64,000 bases of DNA from Clarireedia homoeocarpa. Its lineage: Eukaryota > Ascomycota > Leotiomycetes > Helotiales > Rutstroemiaceae. The position numbers and the translations under genes are program-made. The stretch's first letter is position 1. Every line of letters starts with the position of its first letter. This document shows, piece by piece, positions 12,074 to 24,113 of the stretch. Location: contig LNKV01000012.1 of assembly GCA_001465935.1 (NCBI GenBank), positions 9,302-73,301 on the forward strand, written 5' to 3'. Under the pieces are notes generated by a model, which was not told the origin of the DNA, made no database searches, and saw only the letters and a program-made list of their open reading frames with translations.

Positions 12074-13626
12074 TACGGCCACTGTCTCTCGCACTCCGCG
12101 ACACGGAAGTGTATGTACCCAATTCACCACCAGTAATTATTTTGTTTCGAATAAATATCAACTGGGGTTATAGGGAATAGTTTTGGTAATTCTCGAAGTT
12201 ACAGGATTCAAATCCCCAAATTGCCGTGTCGCACGAGGGGGAATGGCTCGAGCGTGCGGCGCCTTTTCTTGTTTTCTTCGACGTCGTCCTCTCTCCCTTC
12301 GTCCCTTCTTCGACTTCTTTCTTTTTTTTTTTTCCCTTTCGAGTCGGCCGAGTCCGTCGAAGAGGCGGCACTCCGCACAGTGCGGCGTATAGTAAGGTTT
12401 CCTTTGTCCTTAGAGCGGGATTTGTAATTGAAGGAAAAGGGAAAGGGCGATGACGATATTGTCGCAAGTTTAATCGAGGGCCGAGGAATTTTCGGTTGGG
12501 TATGAAGAAATTGCGAGTCCGAGTCCTGTTCTTGTTGAAAAGGTAAAAGATTCCCAAAAAAAAAAAAAAAAAAAGGTATTGATTGGTACAGGTATTCCAA
12601 AGCCAGTAGATCAGTGGATTTTGGCAAGTGTTTCGCGATGACAGGGAATGCCTGTAGAAGAGGTCGAGGTACTTCCGACGTCGTTCTGGACTCTGTCGTG
12701 TAACTCCAAATAAAACAAATGAATCAATCGTCTATAGTTCAGATGGAGTGAGTGTGAATTATTGCGCGGGTGGAGAAGGCAATTTGGGAGAAAAAAGAGG
12801 GGTTTTGGAACTGGGACGTGGATTCGGGGTCGGAATTCGAGATTGAAGCTTTGGAGAACACATCAATCGTGTAGTTCTGTCGCACACGTACACTTTCTTG
12901 ATCCTGTAGTAACATTGAAAATGTAAGAGAAACGTCCTGATTTCTTGATCTTTGCCTGCTTCCCGGTCGAGATGGCGCAAACAGGGAAGGAGAGGAAGAG
13001 AAAGGAGGAGGAGGAGGATAAGTGAATTTGGGGGGAGTTACCATTTAACACCGAAACTGGAAAGGGAGCAGGGGAGCTTGGGGAGAGACAGTCAAAGAAT
13101 CGACTATTAGACGATGATAGCCATAGCTGCAATTAGCAATTTGCACCGAGATTGAATTTGCACGAATATAGATGGTAAATAGTGGTGAACAATCTTTGGG
13201 GATGCGCGACGAACGATGCAAACGTGGAGAGACTGGGAGAGACTTGGAGAGACTTGAAATGTCGTGTGCAGCGAAAGTTTCGAAACTATTATGTTTTATT
13301 ATCGAGTCTGGACAGACACAGCAGGGGGGGGATTGTTTTTGGGTGTTTGCTGGTCGCTGGTCGCTGGTTGCTGGTCGCTGGTGCTGTTTGCTGTTACAGA
13401 CGTAATCGATGTCTTGTCTTTCTTGTCTTGTACGAGAATAGCTTTGTCGATCCTTTTGTCTCTGCTTCACGTACGAATAAAATAGGACCAAGTAGAAGTG
13501 GATGGAGGAGAAGAGGACGGAGGACGGGCGAGGAGGACCAAGGACGACGGGCGACGGGCGACGGGCGAAGGACGAAGGACGAAGGACAAAGTAGAGAAGA
13601 CTCGACTCGGACAATAGACAGACAGT

Positions 13627-13711
13627 AAGGCCAGGCAGGGTCAGGTCAGGTTAGTAGGTCAGGTCAGGTCAGGTCAGGTTAGGTCGGGTTAGGTCAGGTT
13701 AGGCCAGGTCA
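13627..13711. repeat. AGGTC/AGGTT pentamer array
   Basis: A tandem array of about 15 degenerate 5-mers on the plus strand, alternating AGGTC, AGGTT and GGGTT, in normal-composition DNA. Some units read GGTTAGG, which superficially resembles telomere repeats, but the true unit is 5 nt. Confidence 0.85.
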
Positions 13712-13998
13712 AGAGGGTTAATTTCTTTGTTCGGATTTCCATTGATTTTTAAATGACATGGGGAAAATCGATGGCGATGAAACCTGATTGGCTGCGGACG
13801 GACGAATGTAATTACAAAGTAATAGATGTCAATCCTAATATCTTTTCTACAAATTCCAGACGACCAGACGAGAAGGCCAGAATGCTTTCTCGTGCTTGGA
13901 AATCTTACGGGACGCGGGATGGGACGCGGGATGCAGTATGCGATGTGTGGTATGCATAGAAGCCGCGAATGACATGGAAGTTCTCATGGAAGCTTGCG

Positions 13999-14071
13999 CT
14001 TAGAGGCATGGAAGAGCCATGGAAGAGCAATGGAAGAGCAATAGAAGAGCAATGGAAGAGCCAGAGAAGCA
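13999..14071. repeat. ATGGAAGAGC-type tandem repeat
   Basis: Five to six imperfect copies of an 11-12 nt unit (CAATGGAAGAGC). No coding potential is supported. Confidence 0.8.
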
Positions 14072-14509
14072 AAGAAGGAAAGGAAATGGATGAACGCGGC
14101 CGAGGCACAAGGCGGAAGTAGGTAAGATGGCGGTGGATGAGAAATAAATGGGCCCCAATCATCATCAATAAACAGTCGAACTTTCATTTCCAAAGCATCG
14201 GAGAGAAGAGAGCCGAGCCGATACACCAACCACACTGACCTTTCTGTCTCCATCGCATGGATACAAGTAAGTCGCTCTCTGTCTCCATCCTGCCCAGTCC
14301 TGCCCCGTCATCAACTGTCCAAGCTTCACAACCCTGATCTCATCGCTGCGACAGTGCCCCGTAGCCGTAGACAAAGTAGAACTACCCCGTACCCGTAGAC
14401 AAAGTACCCCGTACCCGTAGCATTTATCCCCCAAGCCGTGTCCCACCCCCGATCCCTTCCCTCAACCTCATAGCCTATCCTTTTCCTCGTCGAAGCACTC
14501 GTAGGCTTG

Positions 14510-14622
14510 TGCTGTGTGCTGTGTGCTGTGTGCTGTGTGCTGTGTGCTGTGTGCTGTGTACACCATCCATCGAGATAGTTGTGCTGCGTAGTTGTGCTGC
14601 GTAGTTGTGCTGCGTAGTTGTA
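14510..14622. repeat. Two adjacent minisatellites
   Basis: A 7-nt unit (TGTGCTG) is repeated about seven times (14510-14558). It is followed by three copies of a 14-nt unit, GTTGTGCTGCGTA(G), at 14578-14622. The second unit looks derived from the first by insertion of GCGTAGT. Confidence 0.85.
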
Positions 14623-15004
14623 CTTACAGTCGTGGTACAGAATCCATCCCCATACCCTTACTGTGCTCACCTAGCCCTATCTGCCCCGGCTCCAGCTCCA
14701 GCTCTAGCCCCAGCCAGCTCCGTACAGCTCCTGGCAAAGCGCGTTGTCCTGGATACAAAAGGAGTAAGTAGCGACTAGCACCTCCAGCTCAAGCACGTCC
14801 TTGACCAGAGAGGAAATTGATATACGCGAAAAAAGGACAAGTATAGAGTATAATGTACCACCCGGAATACGGTACCGCCCCCCCTATTGCAAACGTCGAG
14901 TGGTCAAAAAGTCGTAACAACTCGGATTGATGTGTTACCATCCACAATGCTGTCACATACATTTTAGGTAGGTACCAAACCCCCCTCTCATGCTGTCCCA
15001 AGCC

Positions 15005-15085
15005 ATTCTTCCCTTGTTTTCCCTTGCCTTTCGCTGCCCTTCCCTGCCTTTCCCTGGCCTTTCCCTTGCCTTTCCCTGCAGATGA
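15005..15085. repeat. CCCTTGCCTTT-type pyrimidine tandem repeat
   Basis: Degenerate copies of a roughly 11-nt pyrimidine-rich unit (TTTCCCTTGCC). This gives a strongly strand-asymmetric C/T tract. Confidence 0.75.
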
Positions 15086-16860
15086 ATCATAACCAAGGTA
15101 CAATATAGGCACTTGTGTAGTAATACAGCCACGACAGGTAAGCCCTAAGCACGCCACGCACACGCAACGAATGACGCTCAATGGAAAGAGAGAGAGAAGT
15201 TTCTCCAAACCCCTCCCAGACCTAGCTTGGACCTTAGGTTTGCACTTCTTGGCTGTGGTTGGTCGTGTAACATATTCCCCAATATACTTAAAACACAAAA
15301 TGCAATCAGCATCCGACGGGGAAAAAAAAAGCAACACCAGATGGTACGATGCTAAGATTCTTAAAACCTCTCTGGCCTTCAATATTTGGCCTTCAATATT
15401 ATCCCGACATCGCACAACTCACATGCGTTTTGCAGTCTGCAGTCTGCAGTCTGCAGTTGTCCATGTCCTGCGGTTCTGCAGTCCTGTTACTGAGAATGGC
15501 CTCGTGCATATTGCCTGCTCTTGGCTCTTCCACGGCAATGGTCGTCCTTTCCCCATGCTAATCCTGGATAGGAAAACTGCCCCTTCCAGACCATACCTTC
15601 GTACACATCACTGTACAGGGCACGAGTATATGTCGATCCCGTCGTGGACATTCTATCCAGCAAAACTTGATTCCAGCCAGCCCGCAACATCTGGAGCCAT
15701 CAGATCCTCAAAACCGCCCATTGAAGACAACCCAAATACCAAGGATGGGCTGAGAGATGGGGTTACGTGCATCAAAGGGAACAAGAACGTGCGGTTGCTG
15801 GTGTGTGGGATCTGCAGCCACGAGATCTTTTGATTTGTCTGCTGAACAAAGAAATGGGTGCTCGGTATCTATGATAATCTATGTCCATCGGTCCATTCCT
15901 CCACTCATCTTTGACATTTCAAAATCCAGTATTTAGTGTCCCCCGGTTGTTTCCAACTGCCGATTAAAATGCGTGCACCCTCTACTTGGAGGGAGGATCT
16001 TCCTGCATATCATTGGTAAGGGACTTCTGGGGATGCAAGTGACGAGTCGTCTGCCGCATGGATCTTCATCAGCCTGGTGAGGGGGTGGGCAAAGCTAATA
16101 TCTTATGATCACATGATGAATCATGCTCTGATAGAAGTAAGTTGATGAAGACATCGACATCTACCAATACATACATACACGCATTTGTGCTGCACGCCGG
16201 CTACCTGCCATGGTTCTCTGACACTCATTTGCTGTCCTAATCAATGTACTGTCCGCTTTCCCATCGCCGTGTCTTTCAAGTATTTCCAAGGTTAGAAGAT
16301 CTAGGTTTCGGATGTCTTGGGAAGGGATGCTTCTACCCTCAAGCGATGGGGACTTTGTACTTCCCAAACTTTCCAGTAATTATATATTGTGTGTACATTT
16401 CACTATCTACTGTGGCTAGGCAAGACACCAGCAACCATGATATACAGAGTAGAGCCGGATGTTTCCTAGAATTTACCAATTCTAAAGTCCCTGTTCCAAC
16501 ATCGCCTCGGTCCGTGTCACTTTTAATATGAATGATTATAGAGGCTGTGCTAGGCGGCCGTTTTCTCATCTACCGATATGTCACCGAGTAGGTATACATG
16601 TTTTTTGAAATTTACAGCCCACGTCTGGATCTGGAAGGAATTCTAGCCGGCACTCGGACATTGAAGAATTTAATAGAGGTCAAATCCCATTGTGGGGTGT
16701 ATATGTTGTACGGTTGGTAGGAAGATATACGGCATCCTTAACAAGTATATATGGAGCCTGACAGGATCACTTCAGCATCAATCATTCACATCAATCCATT
16801 CACTATCAGAGAAGTCTTCTCAAATCCTGCAAGAACCTAACCCCCCCCCACCAACTCGCC

Positions 16861-17630
16861 ATGTCATCATCCAAGCCCCACAAGTACATCGATGGAAAAG
16901 GCAACGTCCTCCCCCACGGCGTAGCTCCAGACTCGTCTTACGCACAGGAACTACTCCTGAAACACAATTCGCTCAGGTGGTTCGAACCTAAAACCCCAAT
17001 CAGCATCCAGGACCAATGAGAAGCGCTCAAGCTCCAGCAAAAGCATGAGAGAGATCCCAAGTACAAACAACGGAAAGAGAACGAGGAAAAAGCTGCAAAG
17101 GAGAAGGATAGACAGAGAAGAGTGGCTAAGCTGACGAAAGAAAGAGAAGCCAATTACCTCACATCCGATACGTCGAAAGAAGAACATTCTCCAATTCCAA
17201 GAGATAATTTAACTGCGATGCAAAAGCGCGATGATTTACACATCTTCAATAGCGATAATGAGACGCCATCTTGGTCTTCAGGAGACGAAAGAAAGGAGAA
17301 GAAAGCCACCAGGGAGAAGACGGCGGAGAAGAAGGATAAGGATAAAGATAGGCGTGCGGTGGAAGGAAAAGCAAGGCCTAGGCTTATGCACAGGGAAGTA
17401 GTCGTGTTACCAGTGGTAGCAGTAAGGCAGCAGAGACCGAGGCAGCAAAGCAGGATGCGGCGAAGAAGGATGCAGCAAAGAAGGTGGCGGGTGTAGAAGC
17501 TGCGAAGAAAGCTCCTGCGAAGAAAGCTATTGTGAAGAAGAGCGAAGGTGCGAGTAAGACGAAGGAGGGCGGCGGCCACAAGGCGAAGGAAAGCGGGAGC
17601 AGGGATAAAGGAAAGGCCAGGGATGTTTGA
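16861..17630 (+). pseudogene. Lys/Glu-rich coiled-coil protein gene with nonsense codon and frameshift
   Basis: The ATG at 16861 opens MSSSKPHKYIDGKGNVLPHG and continues through LLLKHNSLRWFEPKTP. It then meets TGA at 17017-17019 (codon 53), where the sense reading would be Trp (TGG). The same frame continues with a charged helix (EALKLQQKHERDPKYKQRKE, then an EKAAKEKDRQ-type repeat). A second frame, displaced by one missing base between about 17376 and 17494, carries the natural-looking AAKK/APAKK-rich tail ending KGKARDV at TGA 17628. The N-terminal block looks conserved, whereas the low-complexity tail cannot be assigned. TGG to TGA is a RIP-type G-to-A change. Readthrough at the stop is possible but would not repair the frameshift. 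Confidence 0.7.
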
Positions 17631-18359
17631 ATGCTAGGAAGAAGTGAAGCTGATTGCGATATTCTGTGGGTTGGTTTCGGTGTTTTGGATCATGGCGTTT
17701 AGATGACGCGGCGGCATGCATATACACTCTTTCATTATGTCTTTTTAGGAATTTACACATTCATTTACATATTCCTCTTCACGCTCTATTTCATTTGCAC
17801 TAACGAGAGGCTCTAATCATCTCAGTTAACAACTTTCAGTTCCTCAAACCACCGGAAATCTTTATCAATAGTCTCCTTAGCATCTTGCTTTGCGCGCTAC
17901 TTAGATGAGACAAGCGACCGTAACCCAGAATGACCAGCGACTTTTAGTTGAGCATGAGATATTCTTCACTAGCTGTCTATATCACATGGAAGTTATGCCG
18001 TGGAAAATAGATTGGGGGTCGAAACAAGCCAGAGTGATTTACATTTGTAAGACTACCTTGTTTATCTATCCATTGAACTTCCAACTCATCCTTATAGAAG
18101 AACAAGAACAAATCCGGGTATGCATGCAGTATGATTCAGTCACCTGCCTGCTCTATTTATTCATCAATCCGACAGTACACGCAGGCGTCTAGTGCACAAC
18201 AACGATCTCCATACATAGATGATACCTCATCTTGCCGTTGCCTCGACCACTCACTTTCTATACCCCATATCCACAAACCAACACAGTCATTCCACTTTCA
18301 GTATCCACCATCCCTCACCTACTGCCTTCCAAATAGGCTACCCCTCCCCCATCTCAATC
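17631..18359. other. Intergenic, no gene seen
   Basis: A 3' flanking region shared by the broken gene on the left and the convergent Gtr2 gene on the right. Nothing further can be supported. Confidence 0.5.
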
Positions 18360-19659
18360 TCATTTTCTCTGCCTCGTAATCTCAAAGACCTTCGTCAACC
18401 CATTTACCACCGTCTCCACATTCATGGTAACCAACGCCATCTTCTCATAGCTTCCCTCCTTCATGATCGCCACTAAGGCCAAATACTTATTGACCTCCCT
18501 CAACATAATCGGTCTCTTCTCATCCGTCAGCACAATCACGCTCTCCGCATCTTTACACGCAATCTGATCATCGAGTTTCTTATTCCACGGTGGACCCTCC
18601 AACTTCTCAATATATTCCTGCGGTCTAACCCAGCCGTAAATTTCGGATACGTCAACAATTACGTCGATGTAGTCAGAGCAGATCTCGTACGAGGGCATAT
18701 CGACCGGGGATGAGTCCGTCGCGATGTAAATTTTGGAGAGGACGTCGAAGAGGTATGCTTTTTCGAAGCGGCAGGTGCGGCAGAGGTCGTTGAGGAGGGC
18801 TTCGAGGGTGGGGAGGTGAGGGATGAGTTTTTGGATGACTTTGCTGAAGGCTTCGAAGATCGAGTGGTTATAGATGGAAGTTAGATGGAAGCTAACAGGG
18901 GCATTTTCGAAACCGTGATCGGAAAGTTCGTCTTGGATGCGTTGCATAATATCGCGTTGTATATCGAGTTTATAATCATCAGATAAACCGTCTACTTTAT
19001 GAATGAAGACTTCGACATTAATGTTGGGGAAGGTGGGTTGTAGATTCAGGATTGTGCTATTCAGACGGTTGATGGCTTCGAGATAATCATCTTGAGCGTC
19101 GATGACCCAAATTAAGGCGCCGATTTCACCAAAGATCGCTTCGAGGTCAAATTGAGGGTCAAGAAAGTCAACTTGACCAGGAAAGTCCCATACCTGAAAA
19201 TCCATGAACGAGCTGCGCAAGAGTGAGTAGTTGGCGACTGAAATAACGAGAAACGCATTGCCACTAACTGCATAGAATCCTTCTGAATACGCGCTGTAGA
19301 CTCCAAAAACAATGTCTCATTTGGTGGCATCTTATGAAATACAACACTTGAAATTGATGATTTTCCTGACCTGGAGAGAAGTCATTATCTGCTTATCCTT
19401 CAAATTTCGTTGGGATTATTTATTTATACCTTCGTTGACCCATCAATAACAATCTAGGCTTGCCCTTCGCAGCAACACCTGGCGTCGGCTCAAGTACCTT
19501 CGTGGCATCTTTCTTTTGGAGATTCATGCGATTCTGTTCATAAACACGTTCAAGATTCAGCGATGCTGGGCTTATATGTCTGACAGGACCCATCCGTGGT
19601 GGACCATTATACTTTTGGTCCAATTTGGTTCGCCTACGTCCCGTATGAAGGACAGGCAT
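18360..19659 (-). CDS. gtr2: RagC/D-type GTPase Gtr2
   Basis: This is the RagC/D member of the Rag GTPase heterodimer. With Gtr1, on the vacuolar EGO/Ragulator complex, it passes amino-acid sufficiency to TORC1. The model is complement(join(18360..19212,19269..19370,19430..19659)), 394 aa, with introns of 56 and 59 nt, both GT-AG. The P-loop RRSGKSS is created across the first junction. It is followed by VVFHKMPPNETLFLESTARI, the G3 region FQVWDFPGQ, IWVIDAQDDYLEA, and HKVDGLSDDYK in place of NKxD, as is usual for Gtr2. A roadblock-fold C-terminal half ends near VFEITRQRK. The first Met at 19659 (MPVLHTGRRRTKLD) was preferred; 19722 would add 21 unconserved-looking residues. Confidence 0.95.
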
Positions 19660-21237
19660 TATGACGACAGTAATTCGAAAGAGATCAACAGGAAAGTTTG
19701 ATGATACAAGATGTAATTGCAACTTTGCTTTAGTAACGAGGCGACAAGAGTGACGTTTAAAAAGTGACAGATCGATGCCTTTCGAGTACGATGATGTATC
19801 GATTGAGCCTCACTTTTGAAAATCCTCGTGAAAGATTGTTTGTCGCAAGAAGCATGTTCACAACACAAATCAACTGAAAAAAGGCAAATCTTAAAAAAAG
19901 TCCTCTTCCCAGACACAACGATTCCCAAGCCAACTTCCACCCCGTTTGCTTGCACAACCTCAGTGCCGGCAGTTATATACACAAAGTCTCGGATAAACAC
20001 CGAATATGGTACTCGGTCCTCGAGGTACCTCAGCCAGATAAGGGAGACGAAGCGGGTATACGCAGAACCCCAAATCCCCAAAATAAGTCGATAAGGGTTT
20101 CCCGGTAACACTTGTCAGATGGTTTTTGGGCCCAGGTTGAAAAGGATTCATTAAACCGAAAGCAAAGATTATGCACGTATGCAACAGATTGGATTGAAAG
20201 TGTAACGTGAACTCGCTGGCAACGGCAGTACAGGTAGGAATAAATTAGGGACACTTTGTTTTTATTTGGAGCAAGTTTCCCGGCGCCGTGGGACTGATGT
20301 ATTGGCTGCACGACCAGCAAAGGGGTAACATGGGCCAGAGTGCCGGGAAAAGGTACAGAGACATCGTGGCCTAAAAAGGATCCATATTGATGATAACAGG
20401 TAAAAGCCACTTGGTTGATGGTCTCAATGGAATGCGACATATAATTAAAAACAAATAAAAATCACGGGCAGGGCGAGAGCGCGCGCAAGAAACAGAAAGA
20501 GAGAGACAGAGAGCAAGAGGCGAGGAGGGAGAAAAAGAATGCGTTTGGATGGCTGAAAGAAGGAAAGAAAACACGAGATCCTTCATACCTCCATGCTTTT
20601 TCCAGGGAAGAATTCCACAGATACCGGATGCCTGTGAAGTTGGAGATATCTAGGGATAACGGGCCTTGTCAAAAGAATCAATTTTCTGGTTATCTCAGTC
20701 AGTACTCTTGCGTAGACATTGAGATCCTTTGTCGCTTTTTCGACTCCTATATGCGTGCTGGGTTGCGAAGGAAGGGTGGCTGGAATTGATAGGTCACTCA
20801 CCTGCCCAATGACTTTTTTGCATTTGCTGCTGATACGGAGCCTTGCGCCTTGCAAAGGAGACAGCGACGGGATTTGAAGCAGAGCGGATCGTTTTGGAGC
20901 GGCGATGTTTAAACAGAGCAGTAGGTAGACGGTGAATCTGTCGAGGAAGAGATTTCCGTGGCGACAGGATGGGTAAGACAGGATTGTTTGTTTGATGGAT
21001 TGAGGATTGGGAATTGAGAATTGAGAATTGAGAACTTACGGGCGGACAAGGCAATGATTATTCTTCTGCTGTCGGGATTTCTTGGGTTGTTGGTCTATGC
21101 GCATCCATGGAATCACCGCCAAATTTGGCGGGCGGAAAAGTGGAAGGCGTGGGCGTGGGCGTGGGCGTGTCGTGATCACTAGATAGAAAGTTGTTCTTCC
21201 AAGCCAAGTCAAATGACCGGTTTCTTACTCATGGGTC

Positions 21238-21321
21238 CATCTATCTATCTATCCATCTACCTACCTACCTATCTATCTATTCATCTACCTATCTATCCAT
21301 CTATCCATCCATCCATCCATC
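21238..21321. repeat. CTAT/CATC/CTAC tetranucleotide microsatellite
   Basis: About twenty imperfect tetranucleotides (CTAT, CATC, CTAC) in tandem. A smaller related run (CATC) is at about 21412-21434. Confidence 0.9.
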
Positions 21322-21459
21322 AGCCCCCTTTGAGTGAGGAGAGTAATAAGCAGTAGAGTACTGGGTAGCAAGGAGAAGAGTAAAAAGGAGTAAAAGGAAA
21401 GGGAGGGTAGATCCATCCATCCATCCGTCTATCTCCATATACGTATCCGCAACCCACAA

Positions 21460-21537
21460 GCAACACAAGATACAAGCAGCACGAGATACAAGCAACACAA
21501 GACACAAGCAACACAAGACATAAGCAAGGCAAGCAGG
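21460..21537. repeat. ACAAGCAACACAAG minisatellite
   Basis: About five imperfect 15-nt units (ACAAGCAACACAAGA) in tandem. Confidence 0.8.
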
Positions 21538-22367
21538 CCAAGGCAAAATGCTGTACACTCTTGTGCTAAGCAGCTTACAGTCCGTACCCAACCACACAGC
21601 ACCGGGCCCCAGCATTCGGATGACATTCCCGATAGAATCTTGCTTCCTCGGTCCTTGGCCCCTAGCCCTTAGCCCTTGGTCCTTGGCTTTTCTTCCCCTC
21701 CACAGATCTACCTGCACAACATCATACAAGTGCGTGCTGCCCCTAGTATCTAAATCCAACATATCTGTAACCCGTCCCAACCCACCTCCCGTCAACCTCC
21801 CGTGTACTTTTCTTCCTTTTTCCGGGACGGGCTACTATCAGTTGTCCAGTGGGTAGGGCATAATAATACACCATGTAGTTCGTAGACATCGCACTCTGAG
21901 AAGCAACAAAGGTAAAAATAAAAATAAAAATAAACCTATAATGCATATTGCGTCGTTAATCTAACCAACGTGGTAAAGGCATCGGTTTCTATGGTACAAG
22001 TAAACATTATTTATTTCATCTCATTGGGAATCATGTGCCCCAATCCCAAGAGCTTCCTGCCCATGCCTATCCCCTTTCTCGCGCTTGAGATATGTATGTC
22101 TCCCAAAAAAAATATCCTATGTTCATGTATTACTTTTTCTTCCAGTAATGCGCATCAAAGGTGATGCAATGCGAAAGTAACACCCAGACAATCCGAGCAA
22201 AACGATGTATGGGTATCTTTCCCTTCAACCCCTTCCTATAAACGCCATCGCTGTGCCCCAAAAACCGCAATGTAAAATAATCTGCGATGACGTGCTCATC
22301 ATCTTGTAGATTTTGTAGGCCCTTCCAGATGTCCTGGGTGAACAACATGTCCTGCACACGTATATAT

Positions 22368-23444
22368 TTACTGCTTCTTTCCAAACATAACGGCCATTAT
22401 ACTCTTCTTCCGGCCTAGTTTCTGTGGTGATGATCCTTTTCTATCGAAGACAGTATACTCTGTCGGTGTAGATGGTAAGGGTGTAACTCCGCGCTCGCTG
22501 ACCGATGATGGATGCTCATCATGTGTACCCATTGTTGCTGGTCGAAGATTTTTTGCTGATCTAGAACTCAGCGCTCGCTTCTTGCCTTTAATTGCAGTCG
22601 ATGCGCCACGACGTAATCCGGATCCTTCATTTGCAAGGTTCCTCTCCAATTCCTCAATCTCCCCAGCCACTGTATTGCCATTTGTTGCGAAATTCTCCTC
22701 GGCTAATGGAACAAATTTGATAACACCTCGTTGTGGCTCAATTGCTAATAGTTCCTCCATGCAAGTTTGTAGCAAGACAGCATTTCTCTTATTCGTAACG
22801 GGCTGTACTTGAGATGGAAGGGCCGAGATAGTCATGATATATGCGGGATCGAAAGAACCGGCTAGAAGAAAGCAAGCCGAGTGCTTCAAGGTTAGGAAGA
22901 TGGAAGACTCGGGCCGCTGATAACGAGACGAGAGGGTAGTCGATAAAGTGGTTAATAAAGTATACTCATCTTTCATCTTCACAAACGATTAGCGAATGCT
23001 CAAATATATAAGAAGCTCCTGACTCACAATAATGTTTGTTTGTATCTCACAAAGCACAATCGAATCCCTCGACACCCTATCCCTAGCAGAAGATACAGGT
23101 TCCCGATATGCAAACGCGTCGCCGTAAAATTGACTTCTTTTTCTCGCAAGTTCAGCATCCTGTGGTGATTTGGGTGGCACTGCAGCCCCTCGATCTCCAG
23201 GCGTGCCACGAATAATTTCTCTCGTGATTCGCTCCCCTTCCAAAGCCAGTGGCGAGAAATTTGATGGTGGACTAGCACTCATCTTGTCACTATCCGCTGG
23301 GGATGGTGGTAACTGAATCCGTGAGTTTACACACCGTGCTTCACCACTAGAACTCATGTCTTTCTGCGCCAGGACAGTGACAAAGGTGTTTGAGGATGGA
23401 TCGTGCTTCGAAGAGACTCGCTCGTAGTCATGAACCGACGACAT
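22368..23444 (-). CDS. MIF/tautomerase-superfamily protein with extended tails
   Basis: The model is complement(join(22368..22976,23028..23444)), 341 aa, with one 51-nt GT-AG intron joining TNII to MKDEYTLLTTLS. The central domain (about residues 110-250) matches macrophage-migration-inhibitory-factor proteins of fungi: SSRYQRPESSIFL, HSACFLLAGSFDPAYI, ISALPSQVQPVTNKRNA and the closing EENFATNGNT. The conventional catalytic N-terminal proline cannot act, because about 120 residues of Ser/Pro-rich sequence precede the domain and the equivalent position reads RDSIVLCEI. The C-terminal tail is basic and ends in KKSIMAVMFGKKQ. Tautomerase activity is therefore doubtful and the role is unknown; fungal homologues are similarly extended. 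The start is the only Met before the conserved part that opens an uninterrupted frame. Confidence 0.85.
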
Positions 23445-23840
23445 ATCTCGTTAAGAAGGTCACTTTTGAAGCTGGAATTTATATCGTAAATTTGGCCAGT
23501 AGAGTGAATTGTTAGATATCCAATTTACGCCTCTTTCTAAGACACCGAGGGAGCGAAAGCCGAAAAAGAGGTTGGTGTGAATGGGAGGGGCAAGAAAAAG
23601 GAAATGCTGTGGCTTTCGGAACTCGGATATTTGTTATTCTGGCAGCAAGGACGGCGGGATCGTCCAATACCCTGCAGCGAGCGATAAAAGCAAATAACTG
23701 CAAATATGTCTTTTTTGGTGATAAGAGTAGGATTTTTTGGGTATGGGAATGGTTGGTAGCACGTGAAGGAGGGGTCGATCAAAGCGGACGAAAGTAGAAA
23801 GTAGTGTTGTAGAATGCCTGGGGATGGGAATGAAGTGGAA

Positions 23841-23905
23841 GATGGAAATGGAAATGAGAATAGAAATGGAAATGGAAGTGGAAATGGAAATGGAAATGGA
23901 AATGA
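23841..23905. repeat. GGAAAT hexanucleotide array
   Basis: About ten tandem GGAAAT units with single-base variants. Confidence 0.9.
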
Positions 23906-24050
23906 GCTGTTGGAGAAGTTGGAGAAGTTGGAGTGGGACGATAATAGAGTTGTATTGGGATCGAAGCGAGAAGGCAAAATCAAGAAGAGTGACGAGCGAA
24001 TATTTCTATCTTTTTCCGTTTCCTATCGTGTGTGAAGAATATGGAGATCT

Positions 24051-24113
24051 GGTTGTATGGTTGGTTGTATGGTTGTATGGTATGGTGGTATGGTGGTATG
24101 GTCGTATGGTCGC
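24051..24113. repeat. GGTTGTAT/GGTGGTAT octamer array
   Basis: Imperfect tandem units of GGTTGTAT and GGTGGTAT, with shorter GGTAT variants. Confidence 0.85.

Larger units (their letters stand above)
12074..16860. other. 4.7-kb gene-free region rich in simple repeats
   Basis: No conserved coding sequence is visible on either strand. Long ORFs (14789-15415 minus, 15171-15833 plus) overlap each other and are made of simple-repeat translations. The region contains poly-T/poly-A runs (about 12321-12332 and 12555-12573) and many tandem short repeats, listed separately. It is upstream of both the phosphodiesterase gene (leftward) and the broken gene at 16861 (rightward). It probably includes a long 5' leader or regulatory region for the phosphodiesterase. 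Confidence 0.6.
19660..22367. other. 2.7-kb gene-free region
   Basis: Upstream region of Gtr2 and 3' flank of the MIF-family gene. It contains purine-rich stretches (about 20465-20525), a GTGGGC hexamer run (about 21145-21170) and the tetranucleotide and 15-mer arrays listed below. The ORFs here are repeat translations. Confidence 0.55.

Noticed and set aside
12168..12627. Minus-strand Lys/Arg-rich ORFs upstream of the phosphodiesterase
   Set aside because: They are translations of poly-T/poly-A and CT-rich leader sequence, with no conservation signal.
13627..13711. GGTTAGG-like interstitial telomere
   Set aside because: The repeating unit is 5 nt (AGGTC/AGGTT), not TTAGGG.
14789..15833. 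Opposed ORFs of 208 aa (minus, 14789-15415) and 220 aa (plus, 15171-15833)
   Set aside because: They overlap on opposite strands, are dominated by translated simple repeats and show no recognisable domain.
21238..21321. CRISPR-like or clustered repeat array
   Set aside because: Tetranucleotide microsatellite without spacers; no CRISPR array exists in the window.
22130..22384. 84-aa minus-strand ORF overlapping the end of the MIF-family gene
   Set aside because: It overlaps the stop of a better-supported gene in another frame. It has a few plausible residues but no family match.
22495..22505. TCGCTGACCGA as a regulatory site
   Set aside because: It falls in the coding sequence of the MIF-family gene (Ser-Glu-Arg codons), outside the cluster. 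It is counted as a background hit.
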